A DNA stretch of 64,000 bases from CAYMZZ01 sp047600605 (GCA_047600605.1 JASGKK010000001.1:2108001-2172000), one strand, 5' to 3'; shown: positions 1-8,440, counted from the stretch's first letter. Numbers and translations: made by a program. Notes: generated by a model not told the origin, from the sequence alone.

Positions 1-509
1 GATATTAATCCATGTATCACAGACCAGAATGTGTGGTACTTGAGACAACCATTGATCCGTTTATTGTTATTGTTTTCTTCCAGCAATCTGGTGATTGGTT
101 CCATCACCAGGTCGCGGAAGGTGATGGATTCGGGTAAACATTTATTCGTTTCACAACTGGCAATACCCAGGCCAAACATCAGCTGGTAATATTCCTTGTT
201 GCGAAAGGCAAAGTTCCAGTAAGCATCCGCCATTGCCTTAATCTGTTTGCCGGGATCATCGGTTGTCTGCTTCGCTTCGCACATTTTTCTTGCCAGCAGA
301 TCGAAGCCCTGCTTTCCAAACTCCAGCAGGATAGCTTCCTTATTGGCAAAATGATCATAGATGACCGGCACACTGTATTCAATCGCATCGGCTATTTTCC
401 GGATAGAAAGAGATTGCCATCCTTCTTCACGGACGATCTTCCAGGCGGTATCCAGAATACTGGACCGCACCTCATCCTTTTGTCTCAGACGTCTTTCGGC
501 GATTCCCAT
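1..509 (-). CDS. TetR/AcrR family transcriptional regulator (3' end outside window)
   Basis: Reading leftwards from ATG at 509-507 gives 169 open codons that run off the window edge. Residues about 10-55 form a TetR-type helix-turn-helix, with the typical stretches SILDTAWKIVREEG, LSIRKIADA and VPVIYDHFANKEAIL. The rest is the start of the ligand-binding domain. A purine-rich AGGAG lies just before the ATG and supports this start. A -7 box TAACTTTG and a 13-bp palindrome lie directly upstream, so it probably represses itself. The regulated target and the ligand cannot be read from this window. The family assignment is secure. Confidence 0.9.
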   Translation of the reverse strand, partial: MGIAERRLRQKDEVRSSILDTAWKIVREEGWQSLSIRKIADAIEYSVPVIYDHFANKEAILLEFGKQGFDLLARKMCEAKQTTDDPGKQIKAMADAYWNFAFRNKEYYQLMFGLGIASCETNKCLPESITFRDLVMEPITRLLEENNNNKRINGCLKYHTFWSVIHGLI

Positions 510-525
510 ATCTCCTATATTTTAC

Positions 526-538
526 CTAACACCGTTAG
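526..538. promoter_or_regulatory. Palindromic operator before the TetR gene
   Basis: The sequence CTAACACCGTTAG is an inverted repeat with 5-bp arms and a 3-bp centre. It abuts the -7 box of the TetR promoter and lies 17 bp before the start codon. TetR-family regulators often bind TAAC...GTTA palindromes in this position, so autorepression is the likely role. This is inference from position and form. Confidence 0.6.
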
Positions 539-571
539 CAAAGTTAAAGGCGTTTTGAAATTGCAGACAAA
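539..571 (-). promoter_or_regulatory. Bacteroidota-type promoter of the TetR gene
   Basis: On the minus strand a TTTG (571-568) precedes TAACTTTG (546-539) by 21 bases. TAACTTTGC is a full match to the Bacteroidota -7 consensus TAnnTTTG. The -33/-7 spacing is slightly longer than the usual 19-20. Confidence 0.6.
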
Positions 572-690
572 TATTTTTTTAAAATACCGGCTACCGAACA
601 AGCCCGGTCACTCTAATGTAATGGATTTTAATTTATTAGAATTCTAAAAAAATCCGTGAAGTAACATCTCCGGCGGCAAGGGGTTGAGCT

Positions 691-1551
691 TTATTCCGCC
701 ATCAGATAAATAGCTACAGCAGCCAGGAAGAGGCCAACCAGGGTGATGGGATGCGGTACTACACTATAGAGAATAAGGGAAATAATAATCGTGATGACTG
801 GTGCAAGTGCGGTAACGGGTACAACGATAATGGCTTTGCCATACCGCAATGCGTATACCAGTGTGAGGGCTCCGATAGCATTGAGCACCTGTATGCCTGC
901 AGCCAGCCAGGGACCATTCAGCCCTCGGTTGATGGGCTGTGAAAAATCGGTCATCAACCAGGCCACCGGTATCAGCAGCAAACCCGTGATGGTCATATAA
1001 AAGAAGATGCTCTCTGCCTGCATGCTATTGTTGGCGCTTTTCATGTAATAGGCCTGCACACCCCAGCAGAAAAACACGATTATGGCCAGCAACAACCACC
1101 AGTACCCATTGGATTGTCCGTTGGTAGGTGTTGTATACGACAATAGCAGCATAGCTACCAGGGCAATACCGATACCCCAGGCGCCCCGCCGGCTTGCCCG
1201 CTCGCGCAGCAGCAGCAGGGAAAGGAATATCGTTACTACCGGATACAGGGAAATAACAGGAAAGACAATATAGGCGGGGCCTTCGCGCAAAGCCTGAAAA
1301 AGAATAAGCTGACCGCCTGCACCCGTGAAGCCGATCACGCTGCCCAGGAAGATGGACCGTGCATCTCGATCCAGCCGCCAGTTGACCAGGGCCAGTGCTA
1401 CCAGTGCACAGGGAATCATCGTAAGCGCCCACACTGTGTAGCCCAGTGTGGCAGGAAATCCATTTTTCTCCGGAAGCTCTATAAATGCTCCCCAAATACC
1501 CCAGCTAAGGGTGGTGATCAGTGCAAAAAGTTGCCAGGGCCTTTTATTCAA
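691..1551 (-). CDS. EamA/DMT-family permease
   Basis: This 286-residue protein consists almost wholly of hydrophobic helices, about ten, in the two-repeat pattern of the drug/metabolite transporter superfamily. The first repeat begins at LFALITTLSWGIWGAF and the second after about residue 150 at WWLLLAIIVFFCWG. The start is a TTG at 1551; an in-frame TAA five codons upstream and the lack of any nearby ATG make this the only sensible start. It lies 23 bp after the DeoR gene on the same strand, so the two are probably cotranscribed. The substrate is unknown. Next to a sugar-phosphate module it may carry a sugar or amino sugar, but this is inference. Confidence 0.85.
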   Translation of the reverse strand: MNKRPWQLFALITTLSWGIWGAFIELPEKNGFPATLGYTVWALTMIPCALVALALVNWRLDRDARSIFLGSVIGFTGAGGQLILFQALREGPAYIVFPVISLYPVVTIFLSLLLLRERASRRGAWGIGIALVAMLLLSYTTPTNGQSNGYWWLLLAIIVFFCWGVQAYYMKSANNSMQAESIFFYMTITGLLLIPVAWLMTDFSQPINRGLNGPWLAAGIQVLNAIGALTLVYALRYGKAIIVVPVTALAPVITIIISLILYSVVPHPITLVGLFLAAVAIYLMAE

Positions 1552-1574
1552 ATTGGTTGCGATTTAGCAATGCG

Positions 1575-2354
1575 CTACACGATGATCACCTTTACGCCCG
1601 CATTCTCCAGCTTCTTCCGGTCTTCGACCGGTATTCCTGCATCCGTTACCACTACATCTACTTCGGTCACCGGGGCAATAAAGGCAAAGCTCCGCTTGTG
1701 AAACTTGCTGCTGTCGGCCACCACCACTACCTGTTTGGCAATTTCTATCATCACACGATTCAGATGCGCCTCTTCTACATTGGGGGTCGACATGCCATGT
1801 GTTGTATTAAATCCGTCAACCGCCAGAAACAGTTTGTCGCAGAAGTAATTCTTGAAATTTTCTTCGGCGGCACCACCTACCAGCGACAGTGAATTCTTGC
1901 GCAGAAATCCACCAGGAATGATCACATTGGCTTTCTGATGATCCGCCATCTGGTTGGCAATGTTCAGCGCGTTGGTAATCACGGTCAGGTTGCTCACATT
2001 GATCAGGTTGCGCGCAATCTCCATGGTAGTGGTTCCCGAGTCAAGGATAATGGTATCCCCATCTTCCACCAGAGCTGCAGCGGCCTTTCCAATCCTTTTC
2101 TTTTCCTCGAGGTGTTGCTTATTCTTGTCTGACAGGTTAAAATCAATTCCCACCCTGTCGACCTTGATGGCCCCACCCCTGGCCCGGATCAGCATATTCT
2201 TCTGCTCCAGCCTGATGAGGTCGTTACGGATGGTTACTTCACTCACTTTCAGCTCCTGCGAAAGAGAGGGTACGTCTACCTGCCCGTGTTTGTCCAACTT
2301 TTCAAGGATAAGGGCTCTACGGCTGACGGTTGAAACTTTGTCTGGATTTTTCAT
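1575..2354 (-). CDS. DeoR/GlpR family transcriptional regulator
   Basis: The 259-residue protein has an N-terminal DeoR helix-turn-helix at about residues 11-65 (RALILEKLDKHGQVDVPSLS, then VSEVTIRNDLIRLEQ). The C-terminal sugar-phosphate sensor domain has the usual DSGTTTMEIA stretch and DGF/VADSSK motifs. Such proteins repress sugar catabolic operons and are released by a phosphorylated sugar. It is divergent from the SIS-isomerase operon across a 239-bp region, which makes that operon the obvious target. The same promoter block occurs before the Gfo/Idh operon at 28142, which may be a second target. The DNA site itself is not proven. Confidence 0.9.
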   Translation of the reverse strand: MKNPDKVSTVSRRALILEKLDKHGQVDVPSLSQELKVSEVTIRNDLIRLEQKNMLIRARGGAIKVDRVGIDFNLSDKNKQHLEEKKRIGKAAAALVEDGDTIILDSGTTTMEIARNLINVSNLTVITNALNIANQMADHQKANVIIPGGFLRKNSLSLVGGAAEENFKNYFCDKLFLAVDGFNTTHGMSTPNVEEAHLNRVMIEIAKQVVVVADSSKFHKRSFAFIAPVTEVDVVVTDAGIPVEDRKKLENAGVKVIIV

Positions 2355-2501
2355 TTCCTAATGGTTCAAGGTTTAATGTTCTTAATACCGGTGTCCTTTT
2401 AGCGGAATACCCGGATTAGAGGACAATGGTAGCACTTTATAATGAAATGAAATAGAACCCCTCCAAAATTCAAGACAAATATAAGCAAAAACATCAAAAA
2501 A

Positions 2502-2550
2502 TAAGATTAAACAAAAATTTGGAAAAGGATTTACAATTATTATCTTTACA
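2502..2550 (+). promoter_or_regulatory. Promoter of the SIS/PfkB/aldolase operon with conserved upstream block
   Basis: TTTG (2518-2521) and TATCTTTA (2541-2548) are exactly 19 bases apart, the ideal spacing for Bacteroidota primary-sigma promoters. The block starts with TAAGATTAAAC (2502-2512). Almost the same block occurs at 28021-28071. The start codon of the first gene is at 2594, giving a leader of roughly 40 bases. Confidence 0.75.
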
Positions 2551-2593
2551 AAATAACGAAACGAAAGATATTTAATAAGATAAACAAAATAGT

Positions 2594-3799
2594 ATGACGA
2601 CAGGAGAGGCCGTTGGAACCGCAGCTGGTATTATTTTGGGAGAACGAGCAGCCGTATGGGAAGAAAAGGGCGCCATTCATACCGCCCGTGAAATCGAACA
2701 GCAACCACAACTCTGGCTCGAGACCTATGCCTGCATCCGCCAACAAGCACCTGCCCTCCGCGAATTCCTCCACAACACTTTCCGGCATGAAGACCTGGAA
2801 ATTATTCTGACCGGTGCCGGTAGTTCCGCCTTCATCGGCGAAATCCTGGCTGGCCCCTTTCAGCAATACACCGGCCGCAAGACCTCGGCTTATGCCAGCA
2901 CCCAACTCATCACTCACCCGCATCATTATTTCAGTAATGAGCGTCGGGTACTGCTCGTTTCCTTTGCCCGTTCCGGCAACAGCCCCGAAAGTGTGGCCGC
3001 TGTAGAAATGGCCAACCGCTACAGCCGTGAGGCATTTCACCTTATTATTACCTGCAGCCCCAGCGGCAAACTGGCACTCACCACCGGTCAGGCGCCCAAC
3101 TACCTGTTTCTCCTCCCGGAGCAAGCCAACGACCAGGCCCTGGCCATGACCAGCAGCTTTACTACCATGCTACTGGCAGGACTGCTTATTGCACGACTTG
3201 ATCAACTCAACAGCATCGAATCGCAAGTCCAGTTGCTGAGTCAGTATGGCGAACGGCTCATTCATCAATATGCATCCGAAATCGGAAAAGTGGCCGGTAT
3301 GCAGTTTGACCGGGTCGTATTCCTGGGTTCGGGTCCCCTGTTTGGTACTGCCATGGAATCGCACCTGAAAGTGCAGGAACTTACCAATGGTAAAATCATC
3401 TGCAAATTCGATTCCTTTCTGGGTTTCCGTCACGGTCCCAAAGTGGTGATCTCGCCCAATACTGTCGTGATCTACCTGCTTTCCAACAACCATTATGTCC
3501 GTCAGTATGAACTGGACCTTGTAAGAGATGTGATGAGCAGTGAGCCGGGACTATATCAAATTGAAATCTGTGAAAATGCCGGCACCCAGTCTGGCTATAC
3601 AGAATTATCCATACAGCTTTCCGACAATGATACACAGACACTCGACGAAGACCTGCTGGCTGTTTGCAGCGTAATACCTGCACAGTTACTGGGTTTCTTC
3701 AAATCACTTGAGCTTACACTGGAACCGGATCAGCCTTCGGCCAATGGTGCGATCTCGCGCGTGGTACAGGGTGTAAATATTTATCCGGAACCCCGGTGA
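2594..3799 (+). CDS. agaS: SIS-domain sugar-phosphate isomerase/deaminase, AgaS-like
   Basis: The 401-residue protein carries two SIS domains. The first contains ILTGAGSSAFIGE (about 76-88) and VSFARSGNSPESVAA (about 120-134); the second contains VVFLGSGPLFGTAMESHLK (about 240-258) and later FRHGPK. Length and motifs match AgaS, which converts galactosamine-6-phosphate to tagatose-6-phosphate with loss of ammonia. It is the first gene after a strong promoter and is followed by a PfkB kinase and a class II aldolase, which are the next two steps of that route. No AgaA/NagA-type deacetylase is recognised in the window. Action on another ketose/aldose phosphate is possible. Confidence 0.85.
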   Translation: MTTGEAVGTAAGIILGERAAVWEEKGAIHTAREIEQQPQLWLETYACIRQQAPALREFLHNTFRHEDLEIILTGAGSSAFIGEILAGPFQQYTGRKTSAYASTQLITHPHHYFSNERRVLLVSFARSGNSPESVAAVEMANRYSREAFHLIITCSPSGKLALTTGQAPNYLFLLPEQANDQALAMTSSFTTMLLAGLLIARLDQLNSIESQVQLLSQYGERLIHQYASEIGKVAGMQFDRVVFLGSGPLFGTAMESHLKVQELTNGKIICKFDSFLGFRHGPKVVISPNTVVIYLLSNNHYVRQYELDLVRDVMSSEPGLYQIEICENAGTQSGYTELSIQLSDNDTQTLDEDLLAVCSVIPAQLLGFFKSLELTLEPDQPSANGAISRVVQGVNIYPEPR

Positions 3800-3888
3800 T
3801 ATCAATGGATCGAATTCATTAACTGTTAAACCTGCCCTTTCATCCCTGTTGCATTCAATATTGACAAAATCCAAACACGACAATACGT

Positions 3889-3896
3889 TAGCTTTA
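3889..3896 (+). promoter_or_regulatory. Possible internal promoter before the PfkB gene
   Basis: TAGCTTTA resembles the -7 box TAnnTTTG and lies 17 bases before the start codon at 3913, in a 113-bp gap. No clear -33 TTTG is found at the right distance, so this is weak. Confidence 0.3.
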
Positions 3897-3912
3897 GTGC
3901 AAAACAGCCATT

Positions 3913-4881
3913 ATGCCTGTAACCGAAAAAAAATATGATGTAGTAGTCGTTGGCGAACTCAATGTTGATCTGATCCTAAGCCAGATGCCGCAGTTGCCCG
4001 AAGCTGGCCGCGAAATCTTTGCACGGCGTATGCACCTAACCCTGGGCAGCTCAGCCGGTATACTGGCTGCTAACCTCAGCCGTCTAGGTAATCGTGTTGC
4101 CTTTCTTGGAAAAATTGGCCAGGATGCATTTGGTCAACTGGTACTCGAACATCTCGAAGACGCAGGTGTCGATAGCCAGTACATTATCCGCGACCCGCTG
4201 ACTCCTACAGGTGCCAGCATTGGCCTGCAGCATCAGGATGACCGGGCAATGGTAACCTATGCAGGCGCCATGGATCACCTGCAGTTTGCGGAATTGCCAC
4301 TCGATATACTGAAAGAGGCCCGACACCTGCATTTCTCTGCCTACTTCTTTCAGCCGCGTTTGCGCGACGATATCAATCTGCTGTTTGCGGCTGCTCAAAA
4401 GCTGGGATTAACCACCTCTTTTGATATGCAATCAGATCCCACCGACCGCTGGGATATTCCCTATGCAGATGTTTTGCAGCATGTGGATCTGTTCTTTCCG
4501 AATGAGCTGGAGCTGACACGCATTATGAAGACGCCGGATATTTCTGAGGCTATTCAGCGCATACGTTCGCATGTGGCCGTTATGGCGGTCAAAAGAGGCA
4601 GTGAAGGATCCATCACCATTCATGGCGATCAAACAATTCATCATGCCGGTTATAAAAGTCCGAAACTGGTGGATGCCATTGGCGCCGGCGACAGCTTTGA
4701 TGCAGGCTTTATCCACCAGTACCTGCGCAATGGCAGTCTTGAAGAGTGTCAGAACCTGGCCAATATGACCGGCGCCTGGAGTACTACAGCTCCTGGCGGC
4801 ACCACCGCATTTTCCGGATTAACAAATACAGTGCAATATGTACGCAATCAATTCCGACACGCCAGCGCGTCCTCTCCGTGA
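3913..4881 (+). CDS. PfkB-family carbohydrate kinase (probable tagatose-6-phosphate kinase)
   Basis: The 322-residue protein has the ribokinase/PfkB fold. It begins VVVGELNVDLILSQMP, has a glycine-rich substrate loop LTLGSSAGILAANLSRLG near residue 38-55, and the ATP/anion-hole signature DAIGAGDSFDAGF near residue 254-266, with the catalytic Asp in GAGDSFDAG. Between AgaS and a class II aldolase, the expected reaction is phosphorylation of tagatose-6-phosphate to the 1,6-bisphosphate in the cytoplasm. PfkB enzymes have varied substrates, so the specificity is inferred from context. Its 3' end overlaps the next gene by 44 bases. Confidence 0.85.
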   Translation: MPVTEKKYDVVVVGELNVDLILSQMPQLPEAGREIFARRMHLTLGSSAGILAANLSRLGNRVAFLGKIGQDAFGQLVLEHLEDAGVDSQYIIRDPLTPTGASIGLQHQDDRAMVTYAGAMDHLQFAELPLDILKEARHLHFSAYFFQPRLRDDINLLFAAAQKLGLTTSFDMQSDPTDRWDIPYADVLQHVDLFFPNELELTRIMKTPDISEAIQRIRSHVAVMAVKRGSEGSITIHGDQTIHHAGYKSPKLVDAIGAGDSFDAGFIHQYLRNGSLEECQNLANMTGAWSTTAPGGTTAFSGLTNTVQYVRNQFRHASASSP

Positions 4882-5689
4882 TGTTTTACACAACATCAAT
4901 AAAAAAGGCAGCGCCCTCCTGGCCACCAACTTCTACAACTACGAGACACTAAAAGGAATTTTGCTCGCAGCAGCCGAAAGTAACTCCTCCGTCATTCTTC
5001 AACTTACCCGCAGTTCCATCGAATACATGGGCCTTCAGCCTGCTATAAAAATGGCCCGCGCTGCTGCTGCCGACTACCAGGTAGAAGCCTGGATCCACCT
5101 CGATCATGGCGATAGTTACGAACTGGCACAGCAATGCCTCGATGCCGGATTTGATTCTGTAATGATTGATGCCAGCGAACAGTCATTTTCCGAAAACATT
5201 GCCCTCACTCAAAAAGTAGTACAACTTGCCGCAACCTATAATGCCCAGGTAGAGGCCGAACTGGGTTATGTGGCCAAACTGGGACAGTCAACTGCCAAAA
5301 AAGGATTTACACAACCCGAAGAAGCCCGTCGTTTCGTTGAAGCAACAGGCGTACACTCACTGGCTGTTGCAATTGGCAGTGCACATGGCTTTTATAAAGA
5401 AGAACCCCGACTTGATCTCGACCTGCTGAAAGCTATTCATGAAGCTACTCCTGCCAACCTGGTGCTCCATGGCGGCTCCGGCATCCCCCACTCCATATTG
5501 CGAAAAGCCATCGAAAACGGTATCAGCAAAATCAACCTCGCAACCGAAATCAAAAACATCTTCACCCGCACCTTACAAAACTGCCTGCAAGGCACCGAAG
5601 AAATCGACCTCCGCAAATCATTCCCACCCGCAATCGCTGCAGTAAAAGAACTGGTAAGAGAGAAGTTGGAAGTAGTGAAAGGAAGATGA
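4838..5689 (+). CDS. Class II fructose/tagatose-bisphosphate aldolase
   Basis: The 283-residue protein is a zinc-dependent class II aldolase of the KbaY/GatY/FbaA type. Visible motifs are WIHLDHGDSYELAQQCLDAG with the first zinc His and the catalytic Asp, VMIDASEQSFSENI, VEAELGYVAKLGQ, AIGSAHGFY with a second zinc His, and LHGGSGIPHSILRKAI with a third. The product pair would be dihydroxyacetone phosphate and glyceraldehyde-3-phosphate. The ATG at 4838 lies inside the kinase gene (44-bp overlap), implying translational coupling. The N terminus before TPARPLRDVLH is not conserved, so a slightly later start cannot be excluded. Confidence 0.88.
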   Translation: MYAINSDTPARPLRDVLHNINKKGSALLATNFYNYETLKGILLAAAESNSSVILQLTRSSIEYMGLQPAIKMARAAAADYQVEAWIHLDHGDSYELAQQCLDAGFDSVMIDASEQSFSENIALTQKVVQLAATYNAQVEAELGYVAKLGQSTAKKGFTQPEEARRFVEATGVHSLAVAIGSAHGFYKEEPRLDLDLLKAIHEATPANLVLHGGSGIPHSILRKAIENGISKINLATEIKNIFTRTLQNCLQGTEEIDLRKSFPPAIAAVKELVREKLEVVKGR

Positions 5690-5999
5690 GATGATTTGAG
5701 GATTTGAGGATTTGAAAATGGCAGAGAACAAATGTGCTAATGTGATTAATGTGCTAGTGTGCTAATGAATTTGAGGATGAGCAGGAAATGTACTAATGTG
5801 TTAATGTCTTCTTTCGAGTTTAGGATGGCTAAAGGTTAGAGGCGAGTATTAATACAGGAAACTTTGCCAGCCAATCGTGCAGAATACCGCAGATAAATAT
5901 TCATCTGCCTATTAGCATATTAACACATTAGCATACTAGCACATTAGCACATTTCCTCTCTTCTTCATCTTCAAATTTTCAAATTTTAAAATCCTCAAA
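5690..5999. repeat. Large imperfect inverted repeat made of short degenerate units between convergent genes
   Basis: The left side has units such as GATTTGAGGATTTGAGG (5693 on) and AAATGTGCTAATGTG, GTGCTAGTGTGCTAATG and AATGTACTAATGTG up to about 5805. The right side, from about 5910, has the reverse complements: CATATTAACACATTAGC, ACTAGCACATTAGCACATTT and AAAATCCTCAAATC. The outer units touch the stop codons of both flanking genes. The middle (about 5810-5905) is unrelated. The RNA from either strand could fold into a long imperfect hairpin, so a bidirectional terminator role is plausible. No ORF is seen. Confidence 0.7.
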
Positions 6000-7211
6000 T
6001 CACTTCCTCATCCGCATCATCACCGATTCGTGCGGCGCCAGTTTATGAATAAATGGCTGAGCCGTTGTGCCCCGAGCTTTCTTTTCCCATACATCAAATA
6101 GTTTGTACGCCTGCTTGCCGGCATTCAATGCCTGTTGGTTAACAGAATAAATCACCTTTTCCTTTTTCCAGTCAAAGCGAACCGTTTGAGACCGGTTGCT
6201 CCTGTTTACAAAACATACTGCCCAGTCGCCATCAGCCAGTGGCTTAAACCAGGCCTGGAGGCTGTCTTTATTGGAATAACGAAAACCCTGGCGCCCCAGC
6301 TTATCCTGGTTGATGGCAATGGCATCCTTATTGGTGAGAATGCGAATGGTCGTGTCACTCATTTTTGTAAGATCATTCCCTGCAATTAATGGCGAAGCCA
6401 TCATACACCAGACAGAAAAATGGGTACGATCTTCTGTTTCTGTTTGTCCATTACCTACTTCCATCATATCTGGATCATTCCAAAAGCCCGGACCGGCATA
6501 CGGATACAGGTCTGCATGCATATCTACAATCCGCATTACACCCAGGCTATGCCAGGTATCATATTGTTTGATGCCATCAAAGACATTACCGATATCGCCA
6601 GTGGTGCGCCACAAGTGCCCTACGTCTTTGGCCCAGGTCCAGGGTTTGGTTGTACCCCATTCACACAGGCTAAAGATGATAGGATGGCCTGCGTCTTTTA
6701 ATGCCTGGCTCATTTTGGTATAGGATTCTTTCGCATCGAAGCCTTCGCTATAACACCAGTCATATTTCAGATAATTGATTCCCCAGGAAGCATACAGGCG
6801 CGCGTCCTGCGCCTCATATCCATGCGAACCGGGATATTTGGCACAGGTCATAGTACCACCACAATTGTACAGGCCAAATTTCAGCCCTTTGCTGTGTACA
6901 TAATCTGCTACCGCTTTCATACCGGAAGGAAATTTTACCGGATCAGCCACCAGGTCGCCGGTGATACTATCCCGCTTGCGCATCATCCAGCCATCATCCA
7001 ATACCAGATACACATAGCCGGCATCGCGCATGCCTGATGCGACCATTTGATCTGCTGTTTTTTTTACCAGTTCCTCGCTGATGCGGGTTCCGAATGTGTT
7101 CCAGCTATTCCATCCCATGGGAGGGGTTTGCGCCAGTTTTTCAAATTTTTGGGCAAAAGCCGATACTGCCAGGAGCAACAGGGCTCCCAGCACCAGGTTT
7201 CTTTTCATCAT
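6000..7211 (-). CDS. GH27 alpha-galactosidase
   Basis: The 403-residue protein has a signal peptide (residues 1-20) and a full GH27 barrel plus C-terminal beta domain. Visible signatures are TPPMGWNSWNTFG near 29-41, LDDGW near 71-75, the nucleophile Asp151 in YLKYDWCYS, and the acid/base Asp206 in WRTTGDIGN. The residue after Cys183 is Glu184 (CEW); family knowledge places Glu here in alpha-galactosidases and Ser in alpha-N-acetylgalactosaminidases, so galactosidase is favoured. It is the last gene of a seven-gene minus-strand run and acts in the periplasm or outside. Its stop codon lies within the inverted repeat. Confidence 0.9.
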   Translation of the reverse strand: MMKRNLVLGALLLLAVSAFAQKFEKLAQTPPMGWNSWNTFGTRISEELVKKTADQMVASGMRDAGYVYLVLDDGWMMRKRDSITGDLVADPVKFPSGMKAVADYVHSKGLKFGLYNCGGTMTCAKYPGSHGYEAQDARLYASWGINYLKYDWCYSEGFDAKESYTKMSQALKDAGHPIIFSLCEWGTTKPWTWAKDVGHLWRTTGDIGNVFDGIKQYDTWHSLGVMRIVDMHADLYPYAGPGFWNDPDMMEVGNGQTETEDRTHFSVWCMMASPLIAGNDLTKMSDTTIRILTNKDAIAINQDKLGRQGFRYSNKDSLQAWFKPLADGDWAVCFVNRSNRSQTVRFDWKKEKVIYSVNQQALNAGKQAYKLFDVWEKKARGTTAQPFIHKLAPHESVMMRMRK

Positions 7212-7258
7212 AACCGAGTCGTTTTATTTGTTGTTTAAGACATGATCGGGGCGGCAGA

Positions 7259-8440
7259 TCATTTTTTTGACGAAGCCTGCCATTGGTTATACCTAAGCAG
7301 TGCTTCGATATAATAATAATCGGCATAGATCAGCGGCACATCCACTTCAATGCCGCCAGGCTTATGCCCTACCGAATGTTTCAGTAAAAAATTATGCATC
7401 TCACCGGGCTTATTGCGATAGGCATCGGTAGAAAGCGACTGAAGCATTTGCACAGCGGCTGCGCGGTATTGGGTCGCTTTTTTCTTACCCACCAGGTCGC
7501 TCAGTTCCAGCAGTGCACTACTAACGATAGCGGCTGCAGACACATCACGTTCTTCGTTGGGAATACCGGGAGCATCAAAGTCCCAGTAAGGTATTTTATC
7601 TGCCGGCAGCCGCGGATGAGATAAATAAAAATCGGCAATAGCCTGCGCCTGTTTCAAATAACGTTTCTTTTTTGTGAGCCGGTACATGCTCGTGTATCCA
7701 TACAGGCCCCAGGCCTGTCCCCGGGCCCAGGCACTGCTATTGCTATAACCCTGGTGTGTTTTTTTCAGTACCACATTGCCCAGGCTGTCGTAACATACTA
7801 CATGGTAGCTGCTCTTATCTTTCCGGAAATGATTGGCCATGGTTTTATCTGCATGCGAAACAGCCATTTCTTCGAGGTAACTGTTGCCCGTTTCGCGGGC
7901 TGCCCAGATCATGTATTCCAGGTTCATCATATTATCAATGATCACCGGAAAATCGCAACCCGGATAATCATCCCATGATTTCATCAATCCAACTTTTTTA
8001 TTGAAGCGGGTACCCAATGATTGAGCTCCCTGCAACAAAACCTTTTTGTATTCTGCATTACCGGTCTGCCGGTACCCATGCCCAAAGGGGTAATAAATCA
8101 TAAATCCCAGGTCATGCGTATTAGTGGTGTACTGTTCTTTTTGAACGGCCATTGTCCAGCGGTGTGCGGCATCTTTCCATCGGGCATCTCCGCTATACTC
8201 ATACAAATACCAGAGAGAGGCACCAAAAAAGCCGCTGCACCACCAGTCAGAAGGCATATCGCGCAATGACCCATCGGCATACATCGAATGCGGGATCTTA
8301 TCGGTATTGGGATGCTCCTTCAGCATCAGCTCATACTGCTGAAGAGCCATATCCAGTTGTTTTTTTACATCCAGCGTCTGCGCCTGCAATGCTGAAAAAG
8401 CAGATAAAAGGAAAATAGGAAGAATAAGAAATCGACACAT
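7259..8440 (-). CDS. GH88 unsaturated glucuronyl hydrolase
   Basis: The 393-residue protein has an N-terminal signal peptide ending near LQAQ and an alpha/alpha-barrel of the GH88 type. The two conserved catalytic aspartates are at about residue 110 (NTHDLGFMI) and 169 (PVIIDNMMNLE). The conserved aromatic stretches SDWWCSGFFGASLW and ARGQAWGLYGY are also present. These enzymes hydrate and cleave the 4,5-unsaturated uronic acid left at the non-reducing end by polysaccharide lyases. A lyase partner is therefore expected, and the heparinase II/III-type protein and beta-helix proteins of this locus are candidates. Confidence 0.9.
   Translation of the reverse strand: MCRFLILPIFLLSAFSALQAQTLDVKKQLDMALQQYELMLKEHPNTDKIPHSMYADGSLRDMPSDWWCSGFFGASLWYLYEYSGDARWKDAAHRWTMAVQKEQYTTNTHDLGFMIYYPFGHGYRQTGNAEYKKVLLQGAQSLGTRFNKKVGLMKSWDDYPGCDFPVIIDNMMNLEYMIWAARETGNSYLEEMAVSHADKTMANHFRKDKSSYHVVCYDSLGNVVLKKTHQGYSNSSAWARGQAWGLYGYTSMYRLTKKKRYLKQAQAIADFYLSHPRLPADKIPYWDFDAPGIPNEERDVSAAAIVSSALLELSDLVGKKKATQYRAAAVQMLQSLSTDAYRNKPGEMHNFLLKHSVGHKPGGIEVDVPLIYADYYYIEALLRYNQWQASSKK

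Noticed and set aside
5690..5999. CRISPR array
   Set aside because: Units are degenerate, mirrored rather than direct, and lack regular spacers; no cas genes are present.
6000..7211. GH27 as an alpha-N-acetylgalactosaminidase to match the AgaS module
   Set aside because: Glu184 at the specificity position favours alpha-galactosidase.
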